From the NCBI GenBank assembly GCA_963970005.1, contig CAXAMN010003891.1, positions 1,398,975 to 1,462,974 on the forward strand: 64,000 nt of DNA. The letters are read 5' to 3'. Position 1 is the first letter of the stretch, and each line of letters begins with the position of its first letter. The position numbers and the translations under genes are program-made. Positions 33,136 through 43,087 of this stretch are shown piece after piece. The notes under the pieces are model-generated. The model saw nothing but the letters and a program-made list of their open reading frames with translations. It was not told the DNA's origin and searched no databases. The DNA is from Durusdinium trenchii. Taxonomy: Eukaryota; Sar; Dinophyceae; Suessiales; Symbiodiniaceae.

Positions 33136-33213
33136 GCCAGGCTCAGTGCGCCGGCATCGGCCGCACGCGACGTCGACGGCAGGTTCTCAGCTGCGATCGG
33201 AACTTCATCATTG
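33136..33213 (+). CDS. Candidate exon, unknown protein
   Basis: GTCTTCTCAG precedes a 26-codon phase-0 frame, ARLSAPASAARDVDGRFSAA then IGTSSL, ending at TTG/GTGATC. Another frame (QVLSCDRNFIIGDLEPRAE) is open over the same bases and could be right instead. The splice sites fit the first reading. Confidence 0.4.
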
Positions 33214-34779
33214 GTGATCTCGAGCCGCGCGCTGAAGGGCTGAAGGAGAGCGGGAGCCCGCCGGATCAGCCATGTTGAAGGGGTTTGCCCTCGTAGGATT
33301 CATAACAGTCGGATCAGCCATGAACATCACACTAAATTAGAGAGAGGCCTGCCACCTAACCATAGGATATATATACCCAAGCCACTTTTCGCTCGTTGCA
33401 CCTCGGAATCTGCAGATATTGCCAGTCAGAAACGGAGAACGGGGTGGTTGCAAAGAGCTTAAGATTCCAGAAAGGCATAACGAAGTGTTTCATTTCTTCT
33501 GTTTGTACATGGCTGTTGTATGTGGTGGAGTTGAATGATGGCTACGATCAATCCACCATCCCAAAGTCCAAAGTCCATAATTGATCATATTTGTACAATT
33601 GTAGATCAGTGACATCAAACGTTGACAAACCAAAGTGAGAGGTTGACGGTGTAAGTGACATCAATCAAGCAATTTTCTATGTTGTTAGGGTCTTCTAATG
33701 ACCTTTAATGACCTCTAGTGACTATGTGTCAACCAAGGATGAATCGCATGAAGCCATTGGCATGTAACGAAGGGGTGGTGCATGGTTGAATACCACCAGC
33801 CTCAGCCTCAGCATCAGCATCCTCACGATCCGAGCCAAAGTTCCGCACCCCCCAAAATGGTTCCTGAGGATCCATGATTTCTGTATCATTGCCACAAGAC
33901 TTACAGTTCTAGTTGCATATAGTCATATAGTTGTCTATGGTCCTATGAGGGAGGTCTAAATATTTGCCAAATATCGGACAATGCATTCTAGCATTTTAAC
34001 TCATGGGATGTTTAGACTCTAGTTGCCTGTATGATCCTGGATGTATATATTTGTATGTATATATACAGCACTTCCAGCGGATGTCCAATGGAGACCTATC
34101 AGCAGTGGGCTGGGTTCTCCAGCCAGGTGATTCCGATGTAGGAATTGGCCTGGTGTCGATGATTTTTTCTTGGCATTCTTCAAGAAAACGTGTATGAAAA
34201 AGCATGTAGGGGTATCCACCCCCCGGTTTGGGATTGTAAAATCTCTGCATTTCGTTGGCTTTGACCCATCAAGAGTCTACCGTTAACCCCCGTCCCGGAA
34301 ACAGGGTTACAAAGCCCGTCCCGGCTTGCTGAGGTGTTGGGTATTTGAAGACCCCACCTTGATCAAGTAGGCCAGCGCAGGGGAGAAGGAGATCGAAGGC
34401 CATCAGGAAGACCCGGATGCTTTAGAAGACCCGGAAGGGCGTAGATCACTGCACCTGGAGTCTCAAAGCATGTCAGAAAATGGGTACAAATATACCTGAT
34501 ATATACCTGGTGTTTTTCTTTTGCAGGGGGTTGTTGTCCTAGATGTCCATGTCTACTATGTATGTGTTTGTTTGGTAGAAAGGTTGAGCAATAGAAAAAA
34601 GACATCCCACGGGTCAAGGCTGGAACCTGGTGTACCGGGCAGCAGCACCAAGGAAAAACTATGAATGGTGATCAGCCCCGCTGCTGGTGACCAACAAAGA
34701 CAGTGGTGTCATGTGGTCTCCATAGATTACATGAAGTGGCCCTAAGGGCCTTGGTGCATGAAAGCTGGTCATAGATTCT

Positions 34780-35165
34780 ATGATAGGCTTTCCAAAAAGA
34801 ACTGGTCATTTCAGCAGGTTTGTGGAACAGGTTGGGACTGGAGGTGGCAGAAGTAGACGAGATGGATTCACCGATTGTGTAGTCCAGTTTCTGGTGAATG
34901 GACGCATCTTGGGATTTCCTGTGGCGACTTTATGCAACTTCCCGCTATTTAGTCAGATGTCCATTTGTGATTGTGCGATTCTTTGACGCTCTGCTATGGC
35001 TCACAGCTCTTGGAAACAGATGTCCACATGATTGGTTTTAGGGATTTAGAGCAGCTAGCTAGGAAATTGCACTGTACTGTAATTAATCAGGAGTTAGCTT
35101 GCAGCACCAATATGAACATCTTTGAAAAAGCTGTGGCAGCACGGCATAGAAGATTTATTAATTAG
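34780..35165 (+). pseudogene. AT-rich two-frame coding relic, unknown
   Basis: Two adjacent overlapping plus frames both look like protein. The first ends with DCVVQFLVNGRILGFPVATL then CNFPLFSQ (stop near 34985). The second reads TDVHMIGFRDLEQLARKLHC then TVINQELACSTNMNIFEKAV, ending in TAG near 35163. Together they would be one uninterrupted reading of about 125 codons with a single frameshift near 34970-35000. The bases are AT-richer than the exons elsewhere and there are no introns, so an inserted or retroposed sequence is possible. I cannot name it. Confidence 0.35.
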
Positions 35166-35523
35166 GCTTCTTTTGTGTCAGCATTGGACCAGATGCTATT
35201 TCAACCGAACTGCCCGCAATTTCAATTTCTCATCTTACGACATGGCAGTAAATCCATGACCGACGAGTATTCTTCGCATCACCCGGGGTCAGGCCCCCAG
35301 ACAAAACCTACAGAATACGGCGCGGTGCGGTTCCTTTGGTTTACATCTAAGGACGCACAGGGCCGCAGAAACCTCAAGGATGCACAGTGGCAGAAACCTT
35401 GGGTTTGGGGCTTCACCCGCCCCTTAGACACGCCCCTTCCTATCAGTTCCAAGCTCCAAGCTGCACACTGATTCGGTCGTGGCCCGGATACCCCACCGAG
35501 CTGGACACTGAGCAAGCTGGACA

Positions 35524-35607
35524 CCAACAGAGGTTGAGTGACCGGGACCATAGGACCCGTCACCAGGGGTTACCTATAGGATAGTCTATAGGGTTCTTCA
35601 ACCTCTG
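35524..35607. mobile_element. Family B inverted-repeat element with 7-base flanking repeat
   Basis: The left end CCAACAGAGGTTGAGTGACC and right end TTCAACCTCTG are inverted copies. CTGGACA occurs directly before (35517-35523) and directly after (35608-35614), as expected for a target-site duplication. The element is 84 bases. Confidence 0.65.
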
Positions 35608-35719
35608 CTGGACATCCCACGCCAATTCTGAACACTCCCACACTTCGCACGATCTGTCCAACCGCCGAAGGTCGTCTTGCAAACATTGGCAAACCCTAAC
35701 GGGCCTGTTTTGGGGCGCC

Positions 35720-35803
35720 ATGGGCGGGGCGCCATCGGCGGAAGGGCCGCCGGCGAACTTCTTTGCACAGGGGCTGCCGGAAGCATTGGATTGGAGGACA
35801 GCA
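35720..35803 (+). CDS. Candidate first coding exon, unknown protein
   Basis: ATG opens MGGAPSAEGPPANFFAQGLP then EALDWRTA, ending at a donor AGCA/GTAGGT (35804). The surroundings are poor in alternative acceptors upstream, so a start here is plausible. An internal acceptor (TTTGCACAG, 35770) would give a shorter exon beginning GLPEALDW. Confidence 0.45.
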
Positions 35804-36648
35804 GTAGGTGGGATGGAATTGAATTGGAAGTGGCGGTAACGCTTGGCAACCACAAGCATAGCCAGTTTCTTCATTAGATTTTAGTACCCAGTGGCCTACT
35901 AAAAGGAATAAGCTACTGGTTGGAGTGTCCATTTCTTGTTGGGATGCTTGAGCTGAACAGAGAGACCCCACAGAGATCGGTTCTTCTCATCTCGCCCTGA
36001 GCAAATCCAAAAGTAGAGCGGATGGGCTCAAACAAAGACCCTGCAGAGCACATGGCATTCCCGTAGCTTTCGCTTCCTACATTCCAAACAATGAGGCACT
36101 ATCCCGCTTGCTTTCCCTTGGAGAAGCCCGCATACGAGGGAGGAGCCCGCCATTAAAAGAAGTTCTGGCTGGCGTAGCTTCCTCAACGATATTTGGTCAT
36201 TTTGGTATTGGCTACTTCTTTGATGTAGCTCGCACCTCACCAGTCCAAGGCTGGTAAACTGGGAAAATCACTTAGCTGGGCACCCGCCGCAGCCTGGATG
36301 AAGCCTGGCACTTGGCTGGGCTGTAGTCCCGATCAAATGTGTTCTCACGAATCAACACATGTTTTCTAGTAGGATGCACCTGCAACATGTTTTAAGTGAT
36401 AGTTCTTAATTCTTCTGCGAGTGGGAGGTTTGACACTCGCTTGTGGTGTCCCTTCCCAATCCCTCCGAAGAAGCAGGTACAACCCTTGTCCCGCTCCAAA
36501 CTTACAAACCATCCTGCAGATAGAAGCTGACCCGTTTCCGAAGGAATATGAACCCGTATTTGTTGGCCATTTTGGCATATGTTACAATCAGCTCTTCCAA
36601 GTATTCCCTTCCCTACTCCAGCACCAATCATCAACTGCAAGATGATAC

Positions 36649-36800
36649 TTGTCATCACATCTACTCATACAGTTTCTTCCAGTCTAATCTTCCAGTNNNN
36701 NNNNNNTGTCATCACATCTACTCATACAGTTTCTTCCAGTCTAATCTTCCAGTTAATCTGCACTTGTCATCACATCTACTCATACAGTTTCTTCCAGTCT
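36649..36800 (+). repeat. Tandem repeat with assembly gap, carrying repeated 3' splice sites
   Basis: A unit of about 48 bases (TTGTCATCACATCTACTCAT, then ACAGTTTCTTCCAGTCTAAT, then CTTCCAGT) occurs at 36649, 36707 and 36764. The third copy is cut short by the exon. Each copy contains TTTCTTCCAG/TCT, the same acceptor used or usable by the exon at 36798. The 10 N at 36697-36706 fall between copies, so copy number is uncertain. Confidence 0.85.
36697..36706. other. Assembly gap (10 N)
   Basis: Ten undetermined bases within the tandem repeat. Ten may be a placeholder rather than a measured length. Confidence 1.
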
Positions 36801-36960
36801 ATCTATGAATCAGATCTCATCATCTACGGGAAGTTCATCAAGTCATCAGCTTCCTACCTCTTCATCAACCCTCCGCCGGTCCTCAACCGGGTCTTCCAGT
36901 TCCTCCGGAGGACCTTGATGAAGCTGGTCTTTCAGCCCAGCCACGAGGCGGAGCGGGCGG
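36798..36960 (+). CDS. Strong candidate exon, unknown protein
   Basis: After TTTCTTCCAG the frame reads SIYESDLIIYGKFIKSSASY, then LFINPPPVLNRVFQFLRRTL, then MKLVFQPSHEAERA, up to the strong donor GCGG/GTGAGC (36961). At 163 bases it is one of the longest good exons here. It is rich in Ile, Leu, Phe and Lys and clearly helical. A second AG (GAATCAG) at 36813 would start it at Asp-Leu-Ile. I do not recognise the family. Confidence 0.75.
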
Positions 36961-36994
36961 GTGAGCAGGTGGGACGGGGGGTGGGAACATGTGA

Positions 36995-37087
36995 GCCCTA
37001 ACAATCCAAGTACCTTCTCAGAAGGTACTTGGACCCTCCAAACCTACATAACAGTGCCTTCTGAGAAGGTACTTGGATCCCTAGGGG
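36995..37087. mobile_element. Family A inverted-repeat element
   Basis: It has AGCCCTAACAATCCAAGTACCTTCTCAGAAGGTACTTGG at the left and AAGGTACTTGGATCCCTAGGG at the right. It begins only about 35 bases after the end of the exon at 36960, so it fills the start of an intron. Confidence 0.6.
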
Positions 37088-38401
37088 AGGTATTAAAAAC
37101 CCTGGGTAGGAGGGGTGAAGAAGCATGATAGAAGCATGATAGAAAGACCAGAAATGGGCTTGTGAGATCCTAATGGAAGCACGAATCGCCGTGTTTGTGC
37201 AGAGTTTAAGATTCATTCTTGTCAGTACGGACTGGATAGCTCCTGTGAAGTGTTCATTGGCAAACCACGGTGTTCGAGTGTCCATGGTGTTTTGTGGAGG
37301 ACTCGAAAGGGAGGAGACCGGAGGAGACCTGGGAAACCAGCTAATGTACTCTAGACTCTGAATGAATGCAAGAATACAACCCCGCTCAGACTTGGATGAT
37401 AAAAATCATATAATTACTATATAGGTTGAAAAACTACGGTATCAAGAGTGTACAATACATGTGAGCTTCCTGGCTTCATGTTCTCATAGCATCCATAATA
37501 AGTAGAGCCGTTTTTTGTGGGGAGCGTTCCACCATGTTCCACTGGTTTGGTGACCCTGGTGGGGAGCACTTGGGCGTTGTCGTTGTGCCCCTTGTAGAGA
37601 AATTCACAAGACCAAAATACAGCCCAACTTGGTAGAGATCCAATGGTGGCCAGTGGTTCAAGGGCAATACCTATAGTTTAACACAAAGGCCTGTGGTGAG
37701 TTTTTTTTGTTTTTTTTGTTCACAACTGTCTTGAATTGTTCTTTGGTGCAGAAGTCAACGCTTACAACAGGCCTCTACCCTTTGCGTAAAACCAGAAAGC
37801 AAACAAGAAACAACGTTTCCCAGACTAGTTTGATCAACAAAGGGTTCCCCAAATCATTGGTTTTGATGTTTTGCGTTTCTTTACTTCATCGGAGTCATGA
37901 CTGATGTTGTTTTTTGTGTGACCCTTTAGAGGCCCAGCCTAAGTGACCTCTAACTAGGGGATCAAAAGGTGATGTTGAAGAAGCACGGATATATTGATTG
38001 CATTTTGTTGCCTCAGCCTGTTTTGAACCCAACCATTGCAAATGCATGACACAATGATATCGATTTTAGTGATAAATCAACTTTTTATGTAATAATATCA
38101 TGTAATATACATATATACACAGCAACATGTTATAATATGCTTGCATGCCTTTGCCAACTATTATTGTCATCATGTGTGATTGTAGTTTGCGAACCTCAGA
38201 AAGATCCCATCTTCCCAGCTCCAAACCCCCAAACCTGCACCTTTCCCATCCCTCGCATCCTTCACCCAAACCCGCCCCACGTCCACTCGCCCTCAGCCGC
38301 ATCCTTCCCAGCCAACCAAACATGGAAGCCCAGCCCAGCCCACTTCTGGGAGTGTTTACCTTCGCTTTTTCCGCTCCGGAAGCCCTGGAGCCCACTTCCA
38401 G

Positions 38402-38528
38402 GGGTTGGGACCGCCTCCCTCGCTCCAGGCCATGCTGATGTTCACCTCGGAGCGCGAGCGTCCGGGCCAGTGCTGCCCACGCAAGGTGGTGCTCACCCTG
38501 CGGGGCAACGAGGCCGCGATCTGGAGCG
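38402..38528 (+). CDS. Strong candidate exon, unknown protein
   Basis: CCCACTTCCAG opens GLGPPPSLQAMLMFTSERER, then PGQCCPRKVVLTLRGNEAAI, then WSG, to a donor AGCG/GTGCGG (38529). A second acceptor (CGCTCCAG) at 38428 would begin it at Ala-Met-Leu. The strand-like VVLTLRGNEAAIW and GC-rich third positions support it. The overlapping 174-codon minus frame is its shadow. Family unknown. Confidence 0.65.
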
Positions 38529-38839
38529 GTGCGGTCTGAAGCGGTCTGGTGGCTGGCTCGGTTTGGTTGAGGCGAATTCTTGCCTATCATATCCGGATGA
38601 TCACCATTATTAAGTAAATATATAGCTTTGGAGCCAACAAAAACGAGGTGCTGGGAATGTGTGGTAGGCAGGCAAGCTTGAGTTTTGAGATTGTGCTAAC
38701 TCCCTGCATGAGTTGCGGTGCGGAAAAAAAATTAACGAACTATGACCCAGTGACAACTCCATGCAAACATTCGGAACGCTTTTTTGCCTCTCACACTCTT
38801 CTCCATGTGATACCTCTCTTACCTGCCGGAGGTCCGAGG

Positions 38840-39175
38840 TCATCCTCCCGCCAGGTGGCTGCGCAGCCGGTGGACGGCGATGGCGCGCCTCCGACGCGGA
38901 GACGTAGTCCAGGGGTGGTGTCGCAGAAAGGCAACTTGGCGATGTCCAGCTGATTTGTCTTCCGCTGGAAGATCTATGTGCGGCTTGTAGAGCAAAAGCA
39001 AAGCGTCTTCCAGGAAGTGGTCCATGCCATCAAGTGACATGATCTTCCCGGAGATACATCCCAGACATGACCAATGGGACTGGCTACATTGACTCAAACC
39101 ATGCCGGGAGTCACGTCCGATGGATGGTCCAGGGATGGTTCGACCGAACGTCCATTTGTGCAACATGTTTGCCAT
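38840..39175 (-). CDS. Ambiguous region, open on both strands
   Basis: On the minus strand a 111-codon frame includes KIMSLDGMDHFLEDALLLLY then KPHIDLPAEDK. On the plus strand two pieces, VAAQPVDGDGAPPTRRRS (after TCCCGCCAG, near 38853) and FRWKIYVRLVEQKQSVFQEV then VHAIK (about 38958-39035), also look coding and have more G/C third positions. I cannot decide. The plus reading agrees with the rest of the window. Confidence 0.35.
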   Translation of the reverse strand: MANMLHKWTFGRTIPGPSIGRDSRHGLSQCSQSHWSCLGCISGKIMSLDGMDHFLEDALLLLYKPHIDLPAEDKSAGHRQVAFLRHHPWTTSPRRRRAIAVHRLRSHLAGG

Positions 39176-39339
39176 TCAGCCATTCAAACGGGAGACATGT
39201 TGCACAGTTGGACAATCCAGGTATGGTTAGGGGAGGGTTTTGGGCACCAACGCCTGTTTTGGTATGGGGTCATGCCTGATTGTTCTAGAGTACTTCTTGG
39301 AGAATCCAGGTATACCAGCTTCTTCAGTACGTGACCGGT

Positions 39340-39436
39340 TCCTTGAAGGTTCCTTGACTCGTGACCCGTGTCCGGAGGCTTGAGACCGTGACCGAACCAA
39401 CCAGGTTATCAAGTTCGGTCACTTTGAAGAACCAGG
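39340..39436. mobile_element. Family C inverted-repeat element, diverged
   Basis: GGTTCCTTGACTCGTGACCC at the left and GGTTATCAAGTTCGGTCACTTTGAAGAACC at the right are an imperfect inverted pair. The right end matches the right end of the copy at 545-627 (TCACTTTGAAGAACCAGG). Confidence 0.45.
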
Positions 39437-39545
39437 TAGACAATATTTCAATGACATATCACCAATCTATACAGCCTCATGTGGCCAATCTATACAGCTG
39501 CCCCAAGGCAACAAGGCGCAGCCGAATCAGGCGCGTGGACGCCGC

Positions 39546-40034
39546 GTGGACGTTGTTTTGAGGGGAGAAGGATCGGGGACAAACTGGATGCTTCTTGATA
39601 TTTCTTATTTCTTTATTATCGTGCTCCAGCAGGGAGATGGAACGAAGCAATTCTGCTATATGGAACAACCAGTTTCTCATCCATCTCCTGGTTGGAACTG
39701 CACCTGGCGTTTCTCCGTGTTCCGGGTGCTGGTGCTTCGAGACCAGCGGGTGAAGCACAGGTTCGTACACCAGGCACCGGTGAAGTGCCTTGCCACCAGG
39801 CCAGCTCTTAAGAAATCTGTGGACTCTCAGAGTCTATGTGGACTCTCAGAGGTCACCACCTGCGACGTTCAAGTCTGCAAAAAGCCAGCAAAGGAGACCT
39901 GTAAGAGGGTCCTGGTAGAAAGGTCGTTGCTGGTTCCACGCCCGCTTTCACACCAGGACTGTGCTTTCTATTTCGATTTTAAGGACAGTGATGGCGCCAA
40001 GCTTCTTGGTGGGATCAGCCGTGCGGTCGAGTGA
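39546..40034 (+). other. 162-codon open frame, doubtful
   Basis: This long plus-strand frame runs from MDVVLRGEGSG to a stop at 40032. Parts such as KKSVDSQSLCGLSEVTTCDV could be protein, but composition varies along it, no domain is visible and there is no splice context. It might be intron sequence open by chance. Confidence 0.2.
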
Positions 40035-41274
40035 TCGGGGATCTAGACAGTGTTTTTGTGAGTATTTTGTTTAAAGAGCCCAAATCCAGTCATGGTGATG
40101 CCATCTATTGTAGTATCTAATTATAGTAGCCATTATCGTATCTATTATTATGGTGATGGTATCTATTATGGTAGTATATAGTATATCTAATTCAGAATTT
40201 GCTTTGCCACAGCTTTGCGAGTGCCGAGCCTGAGCCTGGAGACAGGCCTCAACATGCTGAGCCATGAGACCTTAGGTTCGGTATGACTGGACGTACCTGG
40301 CACCCGCGCCCCGTCCCACGGAGCTACGACTGGAGCCCTCCTACCCTCCGCTCATTGGACCCTCATAACTCGCGTTTTGACCCTCACAGCTAGGGTTTTG
40401 GACAACATGTATAGCAGTTGCCTCGGGTCTGTGGGTATTTGAGGGTAGGGGCATCCGGAGCCGACGTCCTTCGACCTCCACCCGAGGATTTGGTGTGCCT
40501 GTGTCATGGATGGCCATGGGCCTCTGGGACACGAGATGTCCACGCTGGCCATGCAGTGGCTACCTTTGTTGATCCTTCGGGCGCCGGGGATTCGGAGCGG
40601 ACGGGATCGCCTAGGCGCCTAGGAAAAAGGTATTTGTTTGAACTCGAGTGGGTGCGGGTGTTTTCCACTCACTGGTCACGTTTGGTCACTGAGCGGAATT
40701 GATGGCACTGGGATCGACATGCGGGATCGATGCGCCTAGATGCGCTGGGATCGATCTATGCAACGTATATCTTGAACTGGAGTGGGTGCGGTCTTTTTCC
40801 ACTCGCTGGTCACTGAACAATGGTAAGTGTCCACTCACTTCCGGTTTCAGGTCAGCACAAACTTACATAAACCTACTCTAAAACACCAAGTGAGTGGAAG
40901 ATTTACCCCCACATCTCCTCTTCAAGACCATCGATTACATGGTGTGGGGGGGCCTCCAACCACCCAGAATTGGTGCAACCTCAGTGATCCGTCAGTGGGA
41001 ACTGCGTCGTTTGGGGAACTGTTAACTTATTCCTATCTACTTCCGTGAATCCTCTCCTGGAAGATTTGTTATATTTTTTTTTGGATGTATTTTCCCTGTT
41101 CCAGAGACGCCTCTACCCAAGTGCCCCTACCATTCCTACCAGCTCCTACCGACTGATCCCGTGACGAACATCCACCCCCTTCCTTCCACCCCCCGCTCCA
41201 TCCGACCCGCGCCCACGTCCCCGCGCGCCTGTCCCACGTCCCACGTGCGCGGCTGGCGGCGTGAGCTGAGCCAG

Positions 41275-41349
41275 GAGCCCCTGCTGGCCTCGGAGCCGGG
41301 ACGTCTCGTGCCGTTGAACCCACAGACCGCCACCTGGACCGGGAGAAGG
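41275..41349 (+). CDS. Candidate exon, unknown protein
   Basis: A pyrimidine-rich stretch and the acceptor CTGAGCCAG precede EPLLASEPGRLVPLNPQTAT then WTGRR, with the donor AAGG/GTGGGG at 41350. The frame is open upstream too (VRGWRRELSQ). It lies 450 bases before the exon I place at the N-terminal side of the phosphatase and may be an earlier exon of that gene. That is unproven. Confidence 0.55.
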
Positions 41350-41587
41350 GTGGGGAGAGGCGAAGGAGGGCGGGGTGGGGTTGAAGGGTAGCTGAAGTAT
41401 TGAAGCGCAGTGGTGAACAGATGCGGACAAAGACACTTAAGATACAACATACGCGATACTGTACTAGAGTAAGCCAAAATCAGCATACTCCTGTCGGCCC
41501 TTTTGCTTCCCTGAAGTTTGATAGGACTGGGGTTTGGGAGACCTTGTGAGGATGTGGACGTAGCAGGTGGAAGCGGTTCACTTGGGG

Positions 41588-41735
41588 GCGTAAGTGGTTC
41601 ATCCGAGCTCCAGTCGGGCCAAAAGCCAAAAGACGATCCCCAGAGCTCCAGTCGGGCCTTCTGAGAAGGTGGGACTGGGGTGGGTGCCAGGAGGGTCCAG
41701 TCATACCATCCGAGGAGGTACAACTGGAGCCGGAA
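41588..41735. repeat. Family A element, diverged and enlarged
   Basis: It contains GGGCCTTCTGAGAAGGTGGGACTGGGGTGGGTGCCAGGAGGGTCCAGTC and GAGGAGGTACAACTGGAGCC, the family A core with changed tips. It directly precedes an exon. Confidence 0.45.
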
Positions 41736-41799
41736 TTAGAAACACCGATGCCCAAATCGGCTCCACTTCGGCTTTCACCGCCGATTGAACTCGGCCCAG

Positions 41800-41976
41800 G
41801 GACCGCAGCCCGGTGCAGTGCTGAGGTCTTCTCAGCCATCGAGGCGGCGTTCGAGAAGATGGGGACTTTGATGCAGTGCCTAGACCGTGGATCCACCAAC
41901 GTCCCCAGTTCGAGGAAGGGTAGGCTTGGTAGGGAGGAGCTGGAAGAGAGCCTTTACGTTTTGGAAGGGGTGATTG
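41800..41976 (+). CDS. PP2C phosphatase, probable N-terminal-side exon
   Basis: After AACTCGGCCCAG (two bases, then ACC) the frame reads TAARCSAEVFSAIEAAFEKM, then GTLMQCLDRGSTNVPSSRKG, and continues with EELEESLYVLEGVIEG. In PP2C enzymes a helix of the type 'al..aF...d..l' lies between the DGHG metal motif and SGAT. SAIEAAFEKMGTLM suits that place, and the next exon starts with SGAT. The DGHG exon itself was not found upstream. A GT in GAGGG/GTTGGG gives the phase needed by the exon at 42460; other donors exist. Confidence 0.55.
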
Positions 41977-42050
41977 AGGGGTTGGGGCTTTTGGGGAACA
42001 TGACCCACAACTGGAAGGGGTTAATTTGTAGATCCGCTGGATGATTTTTA

Positions 42051-42144
42051 CCCTAGGGCTCCAACCACCTTCTCAGGTTCGGTAGTTAGACCCCTCTGGC
42101 ACCCACCCCACCCACCTTCTCAGGAGGTGGTTGGAGCCCTAGGG
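42051..42144. mobile_element. Family A inverted-repeat element, TTA-flanked
   Basis: It starts CCCTAGGGCTCCAACCACCT and ends AGGTGGTTGGAGCCCTAGGG. The trinucleotide TTA lies on both sides (42048-42050 and 42145-42147), a perfect three-base target duplication. TTA/TWA duplications of three bases are typical of PIF/Harbinger-type MITEs. The element sits in the phosphatase intron between the exons at 41800 and 42460. Confidence 0.75.
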
Positions 42145-42459
42145 TTATTGAGGAAGCAAGTCTTTTGCACATATTTCCTGGTCAGCACCCTTTGGCACGG
42201 CCTGAAGGTGATCCTCCCTGAGCTAGTCCCTGAGCTGTCCCCTTGAGCTGTGTAGAAGTAGACATGATCCTGTAGTCAGAACTATACCAACAACCATGCA
42301 GAAGTCTTTGGAGATCAAAGGCTACACCCATCGTCCCATTGCCAGGAGATATGCCAGAATAAACTACAAGTTTGAAGCAGATCTCAAAGAAAAATGAACC
42401 AATGCCTTGCTCAAATCCTTCAAACAGTGACTTATCTTTTCCGTTCTCCTTCTTGTTAG

Positions 42460-42567
42460 GAAGGCCTCCTCCTCGGGCTGGGGCCCCCGCAGCTACAGCG
42501 GCGCCACCTGCACCTTTGCGCTCGGCGCTCGGGGTTTGCTTCACACGGCGAACATCGGCGATTCCAG
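42460..42567 (+). CDS. PP2C phosphatase exon: SGATC / NIGDSR
   Basis: A long pyrimidine tract and TTGTTAG precede the exon. The frame (one base, then AAG) reads KASSSGWGPRSYSGATCTFA then LGARGLLHTANIGDS plus two bases. 'SGaT....l....L..aNvGDSR' is a signature of PP2C-family Mg/Mn-dependent Ser/Thr phosphatases, covering two central strands of the fold. The exon ends GATTCCAG and the intron starts GC (GCCGAG), not GT. Joining to the exon at 43015 restores the Arg codon and continues LVLG exactly as the family requires, so the GC donor is well supported. Confidence 0.88.
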
Positions 42568-43014
42568 GCCGAGCGAGAACGAGGGTGTCCGGATTGCGTG
42601 TCGCATCAGAGTTTTGGCAGGTGCGATCGATGAAATCACAACACCAAAAACCTCATGGGCCCTCATATGGAGGGGTCTGGGGTCTCAAACCCCTAGGTTT
42701 TGAGGGACCAAGGGCTGTTTGGAGCGTCTGGGACACCAAAAACCTCGGATCTTTTGCTAGTGTAATACCTTGTCACTGGAGCAGTGTTTCTGTCGGTTGC
42801 TACCTTTTGAGGATGTAGTTCCGGAGCCCGTCCTTTTTGCGGCTCGTTTAATAGGTGATTCAGCTGTGATTTCCCCTACAGGTCAATTACCTCATTTTAC
42901 TGGACGTGGTCATACAAAAAACACTACTTAATGAGGTATAAAGACCAGGTTTTACTGGGTCAGACTGGACTTGTAGGGTTCCTCTTTCGCTCCAACCGGC
43001 GGCCACGGCGCCAG

Positions 43015-43087
43015 GTTAGTCCTGGGCACCTTGTCTTCGAGCAAGTCTGTGGACTATCGCCTCCTCACCAGAGACCACAAGCCCGAG
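43015..43087 (+). CDS. PP2C phosphatase exon: LTRDHKPE
   Basis: GGCGCCAG/G completes Arg of NIGDSR and continues LVLGTLSSSKSVDYRLLTRD then HKPE. 'LT.DHKP' is the next PP2C motif. The expected continuation (xPDExxRIExxGG) is found in phase 0 at 44122. To meet it the exon must end at a codon boundary. The best place by family length is after GAG (43087), with an intron that starts GA (GAGCTG). A GT donor at 43096 would be out of phase. Use of GA is inference. Confidence 0.82.

Noticed and set aside
38066..38590. 174-codon minus-strand open frame
   Set aside because: It is the shadow of the plus-strand exon at 38402-38528, which has two good splice sites and better codon bias.
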